64,000 bases of DNA from Flagellimonas oceanensis. Lineage in GTDB: Bacteria; Bacteroidota; Bacteroidia; Flavobacteriales; Flavobacteriaceae. The translations under genes and the position numbers were made by a program. Below are positions 35,300-44,661 of this stretch, in pieces. The DNA is taken from the NCBI RefSeq assembly GCF_003992595.1, contig NZ_RZNA01000047.1, positions 300,065 to 364,064 on the forward strand, written 5' to 3'. Under the pieces are notes generated by a model. That model saw nothing but the letters and a program-made list of their open reading frames with translations, was not told the DNA's origin and made no database searches. Numbering within the stretch: position 1 is the stretch's first letter; each line of letters begins with the position of its first letter.

Positions 35300-36390
35300 T
35301 CGATATAGGCATTGAGTTTTTCCCAAAGCTGATTGTCAAAACTCGAAGGTCCTAATTGGCTTTCGCCAGCATCATCGCCCAACCGTACGATCACGAGGTT
35401 TTTGCTGGGAATCAAATATAATTTTTGGTCAAAAGCACCTAGTCCCGCAATCAGTTCACTTGGAGCTTCTGGCATCAACTCGCCATTGATGGAAGCCTCA
35501 AAACTGGGAGCTTTGTAACTGCTCTTGCCGTTCAACCACCATAGATATCCGTACGATGGGTTCAAATCTTGGGAAGTGTTGGTCATTTCCGTGAAATAGG
35601 TTTTGTCCGTCAAGATTTCCACCCCATCCCACGTGCCTTCGTTCAGGCAAAGCAGACCAAAACGGGCCATGCTCCGGGTATTGCTAAAGAAAAGATTGTT
35701 GTATCCGACCTTAACCCAAGCCCCTTGCATTCCTATTTTGTCTCTGATTTTTTGATAGGAATATTGCCTGAAATCCGTTCCGGTCGCATTTGTGATTACT
35801 TCGTCCAATATGGTGTATGCGGCATTGTGATAATACCAAAAAGTGCCTGGTTCATTTTTGTAGAGCAAACATTCTTGATCAAAACAAAAAGGGTCATCCA
35901 CGGTATAATCCAAGCCAGTGGTCATTGTTAAATGATGACGAACGGTAATATTGGCCTCCTGTTCCGAAGTTAGCATGGACCAGCCTTCGCCCAAATATTC
36001 CTGAGAAGAGTCCTCAATGGAAAGGAACCCTTCAGCTTGGGCAATACCAACCGCCATAGCAGTTAATGTTTTACCGGCCGAGTTCCAAGAATGGTTGTCG
36101 CTGGCGGTAAAATCATCAAAATACCATTCCACCGCAATTTTACCATTCTTCAGAATTATGAATCCATCGGTACCTTTTTCATCTAAAAACCCGCGTAAAT
36201 CCTCCTCTGCATCGGTATTCCAAGATAACTCTGCTGGAGAAATGGTCTCCCATTCATTACTTCCTATGGTTGGGAAATACAATTCACTTTCTTCTGGCGT
36301 GGGGGTCGGTTCAGGGGTATTCTCTCCCTCATCCGAAGAACAAGCTGTAATCAGTATTGAACCGATGATCAACAAAAAAAGATGCTTCAT
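35296..36390 (-). CDS. Serine hydrolase (beta-lactamase/class C-like) lipoprotein
   Basis: 364 residues from the ATG at 36390, which places the lipobox ITAC (Cys at residue 17) correctly; an upstream start at 36429 would add residues before the signal. A Pro/Glu-rich linker (TPEPTPTPEE) follows the lipid anchor. The SxxK motif is in NSAGKTLTAMAVG and the tyrosine of the second motif in YYHNAAYTIL, both typical of the beta-lactamase/esterase (PF00144) family. It is probably an esterase or D-amino peptidase rather than a resistance enzyme. Confidence 0.85.
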   Translation of the reverse strand: MKHLFLLIIGSILITACSSDEGENTPEPTPTPEESELYFPTIGSNEWETISPAELSWNTDAEEDLRGFLDEKGTDGFIILKNGKIAVEWYFDDFTASDNHSWNSAGKTLTAMAVGIAQAEGFLSIEDSSQEYLGEGWSMLTSEQEANITVRHHLTMTTGLDYTVDDPFCFDQECLLYKNEPGTFWYYHNAAYTILDEVITNATGTDFRQYSYQKIRDKIGMQGAWVKVGYNNLFFSNTRSMARFGLLCLNEGTWDGVEILTDKTYFTEMTNTSQDLNPSYGYLWWLNGKSSYKAPSFEASINGELMPEAPSELIAGLGAFDQKLYLIPSKNLVIVRLGDDAGESQLGPSSFDNQLWEKLNAYID

Positions 36391-36490
36391 GCTATTGGAG
36401 TTTAGACCTTTGACTACAATGAGGGTCAATAGTTTAACGCTGAAGTGCTAAAAATATGCAAGCAATTCGATGTAATGCCTTGTGTTATTG

Positions 36491-36498
36491 TATTTTTG
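36491..36498 (+). promoter_or_regulatory. -7 element of rimO
   Basis: TATTTTTG, full match to TAnnTTTG, 19 nt upstream of the ATG at 36518; an AAAGGA ribosome-binding-like sequence lies at about 36509-36514. Confidence 0.5.
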
Positions 36499-36517
36499 CA
36501 CTCCATTTAAAGGAACT

Positions 36518-37819
36518 ATGCGCACAAAATCGCTAAAGAAGAACAAAATCAATGTGGTGACCTTGGGTTGCAGCAAGAACGTCTACGACTCGGAAGTGTT
36601 GATGGGACAGCTGCGTGCCAACAACAAAGAGGTGGCCCATGAAGAGGAAGGCAATGTCGTGGTGATCAACACCTGCGGATTTATTGCCAATGCAAAGGAA
36701 GAAAGTGTCAACACTATTTTGGACTATGTACAGCGAAAGGAAGCTGGGGATGTGGACAAGGTTTTTGTGACAGGTTGTTTGAGCGAACGCTACAAACCTG
36801 ATTTGGAGAAAGAGATTCCCAATGTGGACGAATATTTTGGTACAAGCGATCTTCCCAATTTGTTGAAGGCCCTAGGTGCCGATTATAAGCACGAATTGAT
36901 TGGCGAGCGTTTGACGACCACACCCAAAAACTACGCGTACCTTAAAATTGCCGAAGGATGTGATCGACCTTGTTCTTTTTGTGCCATTCCTCTAATGCGT
37001 GGAAAGCACCGAAGCACACCAATTGAAGAATTGGTCGCTGAGGCTGAAAAATTAGCTGCCAATGGTGTTAAGGAACTCATTTTGATCGCACAGGACCTTA
37101 CTTATTATGGTCTTGACTTGTATAAAAAGAGAAACCTGGCGGAATTGCTCCAAGCCTTGGCCAAGGTAGCGGGTATAGAGTGGATTCGTTTGCACTACGC
37201 TTTCCCTACGGGCTTTCCGATGGATGTTTTGGAGGTGATGCGCAACGAGCCGAAGATTTGTAATTATATCGATATCCCCCTACAGCACATATCCGATGCC
37301 ATACTTAAAAGTATGAGACGTGGCACCACACAGGCCAAAACCACGAAATTATTGAAGGACTTTAGGGAAGCTGTACCGGAAATGGCCATCCGGACTACCT
37401 TGATCGTGGGATACCCAGGAGAAACCGAGGAAGATTTTGAAACCTTGAAACAATGGGTCGAGGATATGCGTTTTGAGCGTTTGGGCTGTTTTACTTATAG
37501 CCACGAAGAGAATACGCACGCGTATAATTTGGAGGATGATGTCCCCGAAGAAGTAAAGCAAGAGCGCGCGAACATCATTATGGAAATCCAATCACAGATT
37601 TCTTGGGAATTGAACCAAGAAAAGATAGGGAAAACCTTTCGCTGTATCATCGATAGAAAGGAAGGGAACCATTTTGTAGGGCGTACCGAGTTCGATTCCC
37701 CTGATGTGGACAACGAAGTGCTGATTGATGCCACCAAACATTACGTAAAAATCGGGGACTTTACCAATATCAAGATTACCGATGCCTCCGATTACGATTT
37801 ATTTGGGGAACCTGCTTAA
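36518..37819 (+). CDS. rimO: Ribosomal protein S12 methylthiotransferase RimO
   Basis: 433 residues from the ATG at 36518. The N-terminal UPF0004 domain has three cluster cysteines (C18 in TLGCSKNVYDSE, C53 in NTCGFI, C87 in VTGCLSERY). The radical SAM cluster motif CDRPCSFC is at 148-155, followed by PLMRGKHRS, and a TRAM-like domain ends the protein. RimO adds a methylthio group to Asp of ribosomal protein S12. LGCSKN favours RimO over MiaB. Its TAA shares the TTAA palindrome with the stop of the convergent fusion gene. Confidence 0.95.
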   Translation: MRTKSLKKNKINVVTLGCSKNVYDSEVLMGQLRANNKEVAHEEEGNVVVINTCGFIANAKEESVNTILDYVQRKEAGDVDKVFVTGCLSERYKPDLEKEIPNVDEYFGTSDLPNLLKALGADYKHELIGERLTTTPKNYAYLKIAEGCDRPCSFCAIPLMRGKHRSTPIEELVAEAEKLAANGVKELILIAQDLTYYGLDLYKKRNLAELLQALAKVAGIEWIRLHYAFPTGFPMDVLEVMRNEPKICNYIDIPLQHISDAILKSMRRGTTQAKTTKLLKDFREAVPEMAIRTTLIVGYPGETEEDFETLKQWVEDMRFERLGCFTYSHEENTHAYNLEDDVPEEVKQERANIIMEIQSQISWELNQEKIGKTFRCIIDRKEGNHFVGRTEFDSPDVDNEVLIDATKHYVKIGDFTNIKITDASDYDLFGEPA

Positions 37820-40398
37820 ACGTCGGTAGCCAAATCGATTGATTCTTTTTCCAGAGGATTCTCGGCAGAGAGCAAGGCGGTTTTGATCACATCGCTCCAA
37901 ATGGCATATCCTTTTTTGTTGAGGTGCAATCCGTCCGACATGTACAAATCGGGTTTCGGGCGGTTGTCTGCAGTGATCATTTGTCCAAAAACATTGATAT
38001 ACTGCGCATTCAGCTCTCCGATTACGTATTTGGACAACAACAGATTGGTCTCAATGATTTGGGGAATCATTTCCTCGCGTTCCAAACTGGGTTTCAAGCT
38101 TACAAAGGCCAGTTCCACCTCGGGATATTTTTTGATAATCATTTGAACCAGTTTGTTGCAGTCGTTCAAGACCTCCTGTGGAGACTTGCCCTGTGCAAGG
38201 TCGTTTTCCCCGGCGTACAGTACAATTTTGTTGGGTTCCGCACCATTGAAGATTTCATCAAAATAATGAATGCACCAGGCATAGGTGGACCCACCAAACC
38301 CTAAATTGAGCACATTGAACGGGAATAAATCCTTTTTCATTCCTACCCAAAGGCGTACTGAGGAACTTCCATAAAAAATAATCAGATCACTTTGATCCTC
38401 CAGACTGCGGACACGTCTTTTCAAGCGCTTTATTTCGTTGCGCCAAATTTCTGGAGGCTCTTCCAATACAGTGGGGACAGGCTTCATGTACAATTCCTCG
38501 GCTCGTTTTCTTGCCTGTTCCACATAGTCCGCATACGTATGTTGATAATCCTTCACAAAATGGTACAGATCACTTCCCGTCTCCGATAATTTCTCGCTCA
38601 GTTTAAAAGGTTGGTGGACCTTACAGTAAAAAAGGCCATCGGAAATGCGCTTGTCGAAATTTACCAAGACAATGGGAACAATGTAAGGTTCATTCTCCAT
38701 GGATTGAGCGAGTTTGAAAACCCCCATTTTAAAAGGCCCAGGGGATTCCTCGGTAGCGTAGGAAGTTCCTTCGGGACTAATGACCAAATTGTGTCCGTTA
38801 TGTAAATATTCAGCGGCCGTTCTATAAAATATGCTTCGGGTTTCCTTTTTGCTTTGTTTGTCCACGGTCTCCGATTCTTTGGTGTAGACATTGATGTAAC
38901 CCAACTTGTTGTAATAGTTCTGATGACCGTATTCTTGTCCTCTTCCTATTCGTACGGTCCGAATACCGGGGTCGCTGTATTTGTCATCCAATATTTTGGC
39001 ACTGATGAAATGCGAATCCAACGTAATTTGAAATTTGTTGTTGAGCGTATAAAAAGGATGGTTGAAAAGGTGGTTATAGATGAAGATACATCCGCTTTTC
39101 TCCGGAAGATTGTCCGATCCTTCAATTTTGTGTTGCACGTGCTCAAATGCTTTTTTTGTTGCTGTAGCACATGATTTTCGGACATCCAAGCCCGGTTCGT
39201 TTTTCCTTTCCGCAACCGTTTCATAAATCCGTTGGAGGCCTTTGAGGAACTTTAGCTCCTGCATATCTTCTTGTAAGAGCTCCAAGCTCAGCGAAGCGAT
39301 GTGTCGTTCCAAATGCGAACCATTGTTGATGAGTTTGGAAAGGGCATCGTACCCCAATTGTTTGGTGTTGGTGTTCGATAGCAAATGCCCAACCTGATGT
39401 AGGGGAGAGGAAAGGGCCAAGCGTGACTTGTTATTCTCGATCAATTGATAGACCGCTTGCAGATTGTGTTTGCCCAAAAGTCCCAAATAGCGCACAAATG
39501 CCGCATTGATCTGATTGCCCATCAACCACAATAACCGCATAAAGAAGTTATGCGCAAAAACGGAGCATTTGTCCAGCAGATGAAGCAAATCCTTTTGATG
39601 GATAAAATAAATGGATGTTTTTTGGGTGGTAACGGCGGAGCAAATATCTTTTTCGCCCATAGTGCAGGACCAACCAAAAATAAAGCCCGGGTTGTTGATG
39701 GATCGTTGGCGTATCTCGATGTTTCCTTCCAACCGTTTGATGGCCACTTCCCCATGAATCAAAATAAAGAGTCCGTTGGTAAGCCTGTCTTGTACATAAA
39801 GAACTTCGTCAGGTTCATATTCGCGTCGCTCGGCTATGGAGGCAATTTGGGACAGTTGTTGGTCATCAAAATAATCCAAAAAAGGCGAGCGCCGCATCAA
39901 TGAGACCACTTCGGCCTGCTCGGTATCCGGTCCTATAAAAAACTCACGGTCTTTTTGCAGGGGGCGATAACGTGCAGCTTGCAATAAATCGGTCTGCTTT
40001 AAAAGCGCTTGCCGCAGTTGGTGGTATAGCGAACGACTTACTTTGGTAATGGTTTGGTTGTTGTCATCATTTTCCAAATGATAGATCATGGCTTCGATGG
40101 GTACTTCAAAAAAAGTAGCCTGCTCGGAAGCCACCACAATTTTGTACGTATACCTTTTTCTATCGTTGAGACCATTGAGGCCCAAGGTGCTCATGGGTTC
40201 TGAAATTTGGCAGACCAGAACTTCTTCTTCGGGATCTTTGCTAGTGGTATAATAATCGAAAGTTCCTTGTAACAACCATCGGAACGTGTTCACTTTGGAA
40301 TGTATGTTGCAAATGGTATGACCCTTTTCGTATTTGTAAAGGGTTCCGGTGGGAAACTGTTTTTTCAGATAATTGATATCCGTTTCAATCTGATTCAC
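37816..40398 (-). CDS. Three-module fusion: cNMP-binding sensor, acyltransferase-like domain, SGNH hydrolase
   Basis: 860 residues, no signal peptide, probably cytosolic. Residues about 20-110 resemble a degenerate cyclic-nucleotide-binding domain; 170-270 is a clear one (SPFLDYFDDQQLSQIASIAE, then FILIHGEVAIKRLEG). A helical linker follows. Residues 430-600 look like a PlsC/LPLAT acyltransferase: NHLFNHP at 442-448 (the usual HX4D, but Pro instead of Asp) and SPEGTSY at 541-547. Residues 670-845 are an SGNH/GDSL hydrolase: GSSS 677-680, G703, GEND 730-733, SDGLH 821-825, so all blocks are present. The combination suggests a cNMP-gated acyl-transfer/esterase enzyme of lipid remodelling; this is inference. 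Own transcription unit, stop overlapping rimO. Confidence 0.85.
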   Translation of the reverse strand: MNQIETDINYLKKQFPTGTLYKYEKGHTICNIHSKVNTFRWLLQGTFDYYTTSKDPEEEVLVCQISEPMSTLGLNGLNDRKRYTYKIVVASEQATFFEVPIEAMIYHLENDDNNQTITKVSRSLYHQLRQALLKQTDLLQAARYRPLQKDREFFIGPDTEQAEVVSLMRRSPFLDYFDDQQLSQIASIAERREYEPDEVLYVQDRLTNGLFILIHGEVAIKRLEGNIEIRQRSINNPGFIFGWSCTMGEKDICSAVTTQKTSIYFIHQKDLLHLLDKCSVFAHNFFMRLLWLMGNQINAAFVRYLGLLGKHNLQAVYQLIENNKSRLALSSPLHQVGHLLSNTNTKQLGYDALSKLINNGSHLERHIASLSLELLQEDMQELKFLKGLQRIYETVAERKNEPGLDVRKSCATATKKAFEHVQHKIEGSDNLPEKSGCIFIYNHLFNHPFYTLNNKFQITLDSHFISAKILDDKYSDPGIRTVRIGRGQEYGHQNYYNKLGYINVYTKESETVDKQSKKETRSIFYRTAAEYLHNGHNLVISPEGTSYATEESPGPFKMGVFKLAQSMENEPYIVPIVLVNFDKRISDGLFYCKVHQPFKLSEKLSETGSDLYHFVKDYQHTYADYVEQARKRAEELYMKPVPTVLEEPPEIWRNEIKRLKRRVRSLEDQSDLIIFYGSSSVRLWVGMKKDLFPFNVLNLGFGGSTYAWCIHYFDEIFNGAEPNKIVLYAGENDLAQGKSPQEVLNDCNKLVQMIIKKYPEVELAFVSLKPSLEREEMIPQIIETNLLLSKYVIGELNAQYINVFGQMITADNRPKPDLYMSDGLHLNKKGYAIWSDVIKTALLSAENPLEKESIDLATDV

Positions 40399-40753
40399 AA
40401 GCCTTCTTCAAGTATGGGTTGGTACGGTTAACTTCATCAAAAAAAAGCAGATGGGGAAAGTATTTTGAAATAAAAATCAATTTGAAAATATGGAGGTATG
40501 ATGATAGTGATATTTCTAAAATTCAGATGGCATATTGGTCAATCCCTCATTGTGGAGCACCTGAAAAATGTCAGTTTTTGGTTGTGGCAATAGTGCTGGG
40601 ACACCTCATAATCAGGTTTCTAAAAACTGACATTGGTCATGGTATTTGGAATTACTCTTGGGTACTTTTAGTACTTCAAAGGGAAGATGTGAACCAATTC
40701 TTCTTTTGGCACCTACAGGAAACAAGGAAAATTTACAATTAACTATAACAACT
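40399..40753. other. Intergenic region with a long inverted repeat, upstream of the DoxX-Gfo/Idh operon
   Basis: 355 nt without a convincing gene; the open frame 40419-40742 has no start context and no recognisable product. The 13-bp inverted repeat at 40567-40634, described separately, is the main structure here. The region begins right after the ATG of the fusion gene, so it must carry two divergent promoters. Confidence 0.7.
40567..40634 (+). repeat. Perfect 13-bp inverted repeat, possible leader RNA structure
   Basis: AATGTCAGTTTTT (40567-40579) and AAAAACTGACATT (40622-40634) with a 42-nt loop. A 6-bp crossing pair ACCTGA (40559-40564) / TCAGGT (40612-40617) would make a pseudoknot. It lies 120-190 nt before the DoxX start. 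Confidence 0.6.
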
Positions 40754-41233
40754 ATGAACCAAAATCAAAATAAACTGAAAGCAAGTGTTACCCTGCTTCG
40801 CATATTTATTGGGTGGCACTTTTTATTTGAAGGTGTGGTGAAGATGTACAATCCCGAGTGGACATCCTTCGGGTATTTGGCCACCGCACAAGGACCTTTT
40901 GAGTGGTTTTTTACCATGTTGATAGGCGATGCAGCCATAGGTTGGGTGGATACACTCAATATTATTGCGCTTATGGTGGTAGGGGTAACTTTTACCCTGG
41001 GAATTTTTGAGCGTATCGGTGCCATTGTGGGCGTTGGCCTTTTGGCCCTGTATTTTTTGGCCCATCCACCGTTTCCAGGCCTTACCCAAATGAACGTTGA
41101 GGGAAACTATTGGATCATCAATAAAAACCTGATCGAGCTTGTGGCCTGTATTGTAATTTATCAGTTGCCTACGGGAGCTTACTTTGGCTTGGATTATCTC
41201 AGAAAGAACAACCTTAAAACTCAGGAACAATGA
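40754..41233 (+). CDS. DoxX family membrane protein
   Basis: 159 residues from the ATG at 40754 (the longer frame to 40646 is not used; the ATG at 40754 is followed directly by MNQNQNKLKA and the first helix). Four membrane helices; the start LLRIFIGWHFLFEGVVKMYNPEW is the DoxX family signature. It overlaps the oxidoreductase gene by 4 nt (ATGA) and is the usual partner of Gfo/Idh/MocA genes in Flavobacteriia. A redox-coupled partner role is inference. Confidence 0.87.
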   Translation: MNQNQNKLKASVTLLRIFIGWHFLFEGVVKMYNPEWTSFGYLATAQGPFEWFFTMLIGDAAIGWVDTLNIIALMVVGVTFTLGIFERIGAIVGVGLLALYFLAHPPFPGLTQMNVEGNYWIINKNLIELVACIVIYQLPTGAYFGLDYLRKNNLKTQEQ

Positions 41234-42846
41234 AATGGACTAGAAGAGACCTTTTAATAGGATTGGGAGGCCTGCCCGTGCTTGGAGCTGTATGGTGGGC
41301 TGGAGCGGCGACCTCAGTTGGATCACAAAAAAAGCGTTCCGAAATATTGGAACAGCTCAATATAAAACCTTCTTTGCCACCTGCAGTACCCGGAATAGGG
41401 GGAGACCCGGTAAGAATCGGGGTCATTGGATTTGGAATTCGCGGAGAACAGTTGACCAGAGCTTTGGGTTTTGCCACCGATGAATGGAAGGAAGAAATGC
41501 GTTTGGCCGCCGAAGAGGACCCCAACAATAAAAGATTGGAAGATTTTGAAGCACAGGAACGGCTCAATGTGAAATTGGTGGGTATATGCGATGTATTCGA
41601 TGTACGTGCGGAGAAATTCATTAATTCATTCTCTACGGATGACAATCAAATCAAAAGATATTTGACCTATAAGGACATGATTCAAAGTGGTGATGTGGAT
41701 GCGGTAGTGATTGCGACACCGGACCACTGGCATGCCCCCATGTCCATCGAAGCATTGAACAACAATGTGCATGTGTATGTGGAAAAACCGATGACGCACA
41801 CTGTTGCGGAAACCTATACGTTGCGTGATGCTGCCGAAAAATCCGAAGCGGTATTCGCTGTGGGGCACCAACATAGACAAACTCTGAGCTTTAGTACCGC
41901 CCGAGATATTGTGGACAAAGGAACGCTGGGCCATGTGTCATTGATCCAGACAAATACCAACAGGAACGACGACAACGGTGCCTGGAACTATGATATGCAT
42001 GAGAAAGCCAGTCCTGAAACCATTGATTGGGAGCAGTTCTTGGGTTCTGCACCAACAGTGCCGTTCAATAAGAACCATTTTTTCAGATGGCGTAAATGGT
42101 GGTCCTATGGTTCCGGTCTTTCGGGGGATCTATTGTCTCACGATTATGATCGTTTGAACTGCGTGCTAAATATGGGGATTCCTGCATCTGTAAGTTCTTC
42201 GGGAGGTATTTACACGCATAACGATGGACGAAATGTGCCCGATGTGATTCAAGTGAACATGGAGTTTCCAGATTTCAGCACAGGAAGTAGTCAAGCCAAG
42301 GGCAAGGAAAATGGTATGACCTTTTGCTATAGTGCTACTTTGGGTAACGGGTTCAGCAGACCTACTATTTTGATGGGGCACGATGCCACCATGGAATTGG
42401 GCAATAGATTGACCGTTTGGCCCGATGGCGCATCCACCCGATATGCCGATATGTTGGAAGCTGAAAAAATGAATCCCAATGTACCTATTTACCAATATGA
42501 CCCTGCGGCCAATGCAACGGATGCCGTGTCTTCGGCCACATCGCAATACTTTGCAGATAAAGGTTTAATGTGGACCTATATTGATGGGGTCCGGGTAGAT
42601 TCCACCTTCTTGCACATGCGGGAATGGTTGAGCGTTATCAAAAACGGTGGAAAAGTAAGCTGTGGTATCAAAGAAGGGTTCGAAGAGGCTATTTCTGCGC
42701 ACATGGCGGGACTGTCCTGGAAACTGGGCAGAAAAATAGAATGGGATGCCGCAAGCCAAACCTTGAGACCAATTGAAGGAATTGACTTTGACCAAGTGCT
42801 CTTGGCCAATGAAAAATGGAACATACAACCAGAAATGGTTGGGTGA
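41230..42846 (+). CDS. Gfo/Idh/MocA family oxidoreductase with twin-arginine signal
   Basis: 538 residues. The N-terminus carries a Tat-type signal (KWTRRDLLIGLGG, then a hydrophobic stretch), so the cofactor-loaded enzyme would be exported to the periplasm. The NAD(P)-binding motif IGVIGFGIRG near residue 78 and the EKPMTHT motif after ATPDHWHAPM are typical of the Gfo/Idh/MocA fold. Members oxidise or reduce sugars and related compounds; exported ones act on external sugars or glycosides. Coupled to the DoxX gene by ATGA overlap. Confidence 0.9.
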   Translation: MKWTRRDLLIGLGGLPVLGAVWWAGAATSVGSQKKRSEILEQLNIKPSLPPAVPGIGGDPVRIGVIGFGIRGEQLTRALGFATDEWKEEMRLAAEEDPNNKRLEDFEAQERLNVKLVGICDVFDVRAEKFINSFSTDDNQIKRYLTYKDMIQSGDVDAVVIATPDHWHAPMSIEALNNNVHVYVEKPMTHTVAETYTLRDAAEKSEAVFAVGHQHRQTLSFSTARDIVDKGTLGHVSLIQTNTNRNDDNGAWNYDMHEKASPETIDWEQFLGSAPTVPFNKNHFFRWRKWWSYGSGLSGDLLSHDYDRLNCVLNMGIPASVSSSGGIYTHNDGRNVPDVIQVNMEFPDFSTGSSQAKGKENGMTFCYSATLGNGFSRPTILMGHDATMELGNRLTVWPDGASTRYADMLEAEKMNPNVPIYQYDPAANATDAVSSATSQYFADKGLMWTYIDGVRVDSTFLHMREWLSVIKNGGKVSCGIKEGFEEAISAHMAGLSWKLGRKIEWDAASQTLRPIEGIDFDQVLLANEKWNIQPEMVG

Positions 42847-42947
42847 GGTTTCTTGATTTTTACGGATTCTAGTCCGGAGGATGGGATGTTGCCAAAGGGG
42901 ATTTCACTCCTAAGGCAATGTCCCATTCGTATTTTTTCGGTGTGGAT

Positions 42948-43205
42948 TTAGGTTTCCATATTGTATACCTCGCCTCTATGGGGTTTAAGGATGTCCTTGA
43001 CCTCTTTCAGTTCAAATTCGGCCACTACCAAATAGGCGATACTATGGGTGGGACTGAAATGCTCCACACCTCCCAAATCATATTTCAACTCCTCCACTTC
43101 CACAAACTCCTTGAGGTGTTTCAGGTAGTGTTCGGCAATCTGTGCGGCAGTTGGTCCTCTAAAGTCCCAAATAATCTTGATTTTTCTGTCCAAAAGTTTT
43201 TCCAT
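42948..43205 (-). CDS. Small conserved hypothetical protein
   Basis: 85 residues, starting MEKLLDRKIKIIWDFRGPTA, soluble and mixed alpha/beta. The WDFRGPTAAQIAEHYLKHLKE segment looks conserved; I recall similar small proteins in Flavobacteriia but know no function. It lies 5 nt downstream of the SRPBCC gene and is probably co-transcribed with it, so a shared process is likely. Confidence 0.75.
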   Translation of the reverse strand: MEKLLDRKIKIIWDFRGPTAAQIAEHYLKHLKEFVEVEELKYDLGGVEHFSPTHSIAYLVVAEFELKEVKDILKPHRGEVYNMET

Positions 43206-43210
43206 TGTTG

Positions 43211-43663
43211 TTATGAATTGAGCACGGATGTGCCATTTTCGGCGAACGCCTTGAAGTCCTCCATGTATTTTAAAGATTGTTTTTTAAAAGCGCCCGGCAT
43301 CAAAAGTCCCATCAGCTTCATTCCGAATCCCGAGAATTGAAACTCCGATTCGGATATCCAACGGGTAGCACCATTTTCTTCCTTAAAGTAATTTTTTTGA
43401 ATGTTGTGAACACCTTTGGTGTCGTATGTCATGTGCATTTCTTCGGGAAGGTTCCTTTTAATGATGGTCTCCACCATGTCCATCTTCCGTTTTCCCATTT
43501 CGTAACTTAGACTCATCCGGGAGCCTTCTTGCCCAACGTTGGTAGATAATTGTTCGTAACCAATAAGTCCTTTCTGCCAATGCTTCATGTTGTCTGGGGC
43601 ATCCATTTTTTTGATGAATTCCGCTCTGGGAACATCAACAACGATTTCGGTAGTATACTTCAT
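43211..43663 (-). CDS. SRPBCC (START-like) domain protein
   Basis: 150 residues. The pattern TTEIVVDVPRAEFIKKMDAPDNMKHW followed by long strands and a C-terminal amphipathic helix (KKQSLKYMEDFKAFAEN) fits the polyketide-cyclase/START-like SRPBCC superfamily, which holds a hydrophobic ligand cavity. No ligand can be named. First gene of a two-gene unit, divergent from the PPIase genes. Confidence 0.85.
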   Translation of the reverse strand: MKYTTEIVVDVPRAEFIKKMDAPDNMKHWQKGLIGYEQLSTNVGQEGSRMSLSYEMGKRKMDMVETIIKRNLPEEMHMTYDTKGVHNIQKNYFKEENGATRWISESEFQFSGFGMKLMGLLMPGAFKKQSLKYMEDFKAFAENGTSVLNS

Positions 43664-43745
43664 GTTTGGTTTGGTTTCGTACTAAAGTAGCAATTTCTTG
43701 GCATCTATTTCCAACTAAAAATCTGTTAAGGAAATTAGAACCTTC

Positions 43746-43775
43746 TTGTAAGGGATTTTGTAATTGTTATTTTTG
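43746..43775 (+). promoter_or_regulatory. Housekeeping promoter of the PPIase operon
   Basis: TTG (43746-43748), 19-nt spacer, TATTTTTG (43768-43775): full consensus, 4 nt before the ATG at 43780, so the mRNA may be nearly leaderless. Confidence 0.7.
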
Positions 43776-43779
43776 CGAA

Positions 43780-44661
43780 ATGCTTAAGCACCAAAAAAAT
43801 ACGCTTATCATCCTTTTCGCTTTGGCTTCGGCCTTATTTGTTTCTTGCGAGGGCATGTTCAATAAGGCGGAAGAAAAAGAACCACTGGCAAGGGTGGGCA
43901 ATACTTTTCTGTATAAAGAGGATATTGCCTCTTTGATCAGGGATGACATGACAAAGGAGGACAGCACTGTTTTTGTGACCAATTATGTCAACAATTGGGC
44001 ATCCAAACAATTATTGTTGTCCAAATCGAAAATCAATCTGCCCGAAGAAAAATTGGCCGAGTTCGATCGTTTGGTGTCCGATTACCGTGCTGACCTATAC
44101 ACACGTGCTTATATTGAAGCATTGGTCAATCAATCCCAAGATACTTCCGTAACCAAAAGCCAGCTTGAAGAATTCTATGAGCGGGAGAAGGAAAACTTCA
44201 AACTGAACGAAAAACTCGTCCAGCTGAGGTTTGTGGGTATGTCAGAGCAGTTTTTAGATCGTGATGGGGTTGAGGCCAAAATCAAAAATTGGGACGATTC
44301 CGATAAAAGGTACTTGGACTCCATAGCAGTACAGTTCAAAAAAATCCATTTTAATGATTCCATTTGGGTAAGTGCTTCGCGGGTAATCGAAGAAATACCC
44401 CCATTGACACAGGCAAATGAGGAAACTCACTTAAAAAAAGCACGATTTTTTGAGTTACAAGACTCGTTAGAGGTATATTTGGGCTGGGTAACCAATGTGT
44501 TGGAAGTCAATGAAACAGCACCTTTTGATTATGTAGAGCCGGATATTAGGCAATTGATTTTGAACAGGAGACGGTTGAACTACATCAAAAGACTGGAAAC
44601 CGAAATTATAGATGAAGCTATTAAGAAGAATGAATTTGAGGTTTATGATAAAGAAAATTAA
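43780..44661 (+). CDS. SurA-like periplasmic lipoprotein (PPIase-associated)
   Basis: 293 residues from the ATG at 43780, directly behind a consensus promoter; the frame upstream of it contains the promoter. Lipobox FVSC (Cys about 23). The helical region VGNTFLYKEDIASLIRDDM and LEEFYEREKENFKLNEKL resembles the N-terminal part of SurA/PpiC proteins but I see no complete parvulin domain, so it may be a non-catalytic chaperone. Its end overlaps the next gene by 17 nt. Family usage in Bacteroidota is to place such genes in runs before moxR, as here. Confidence 0.78.
   Translation: MLKHQKNTLIILFALASALFVSCEGMFNKAEEKEPLARVGNTFLYKEDIASLIRDDMTKEDSTVFVTNYVNNWASKQLLLSKSKINLPEEKLAEFDRLVSDYRADLYTRAYIEALVNQSQDTSVTKSQLEEFYEREKENFKLNEKLVQLRFVGMSEQFLDRDGVEAKIKNWDDSDKRYLDSIAVQFKKIHFNDSIWVSASRVIEEIPPLTQANEETHLKKARFFELQDSLEVYLGWVTNVLEVNETAPFDYVEPDIRQLILNRRRLNYIKRLETEIIDEAIKKNEFEVYDKEN

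Noticed and set aside
40419-40742. 107-residue plus-strand frame ahead of the DoxX gene
   Set aside because: No promoter or start context, unusual composition, and it runs through the inverted repeat; treated as non-coding.
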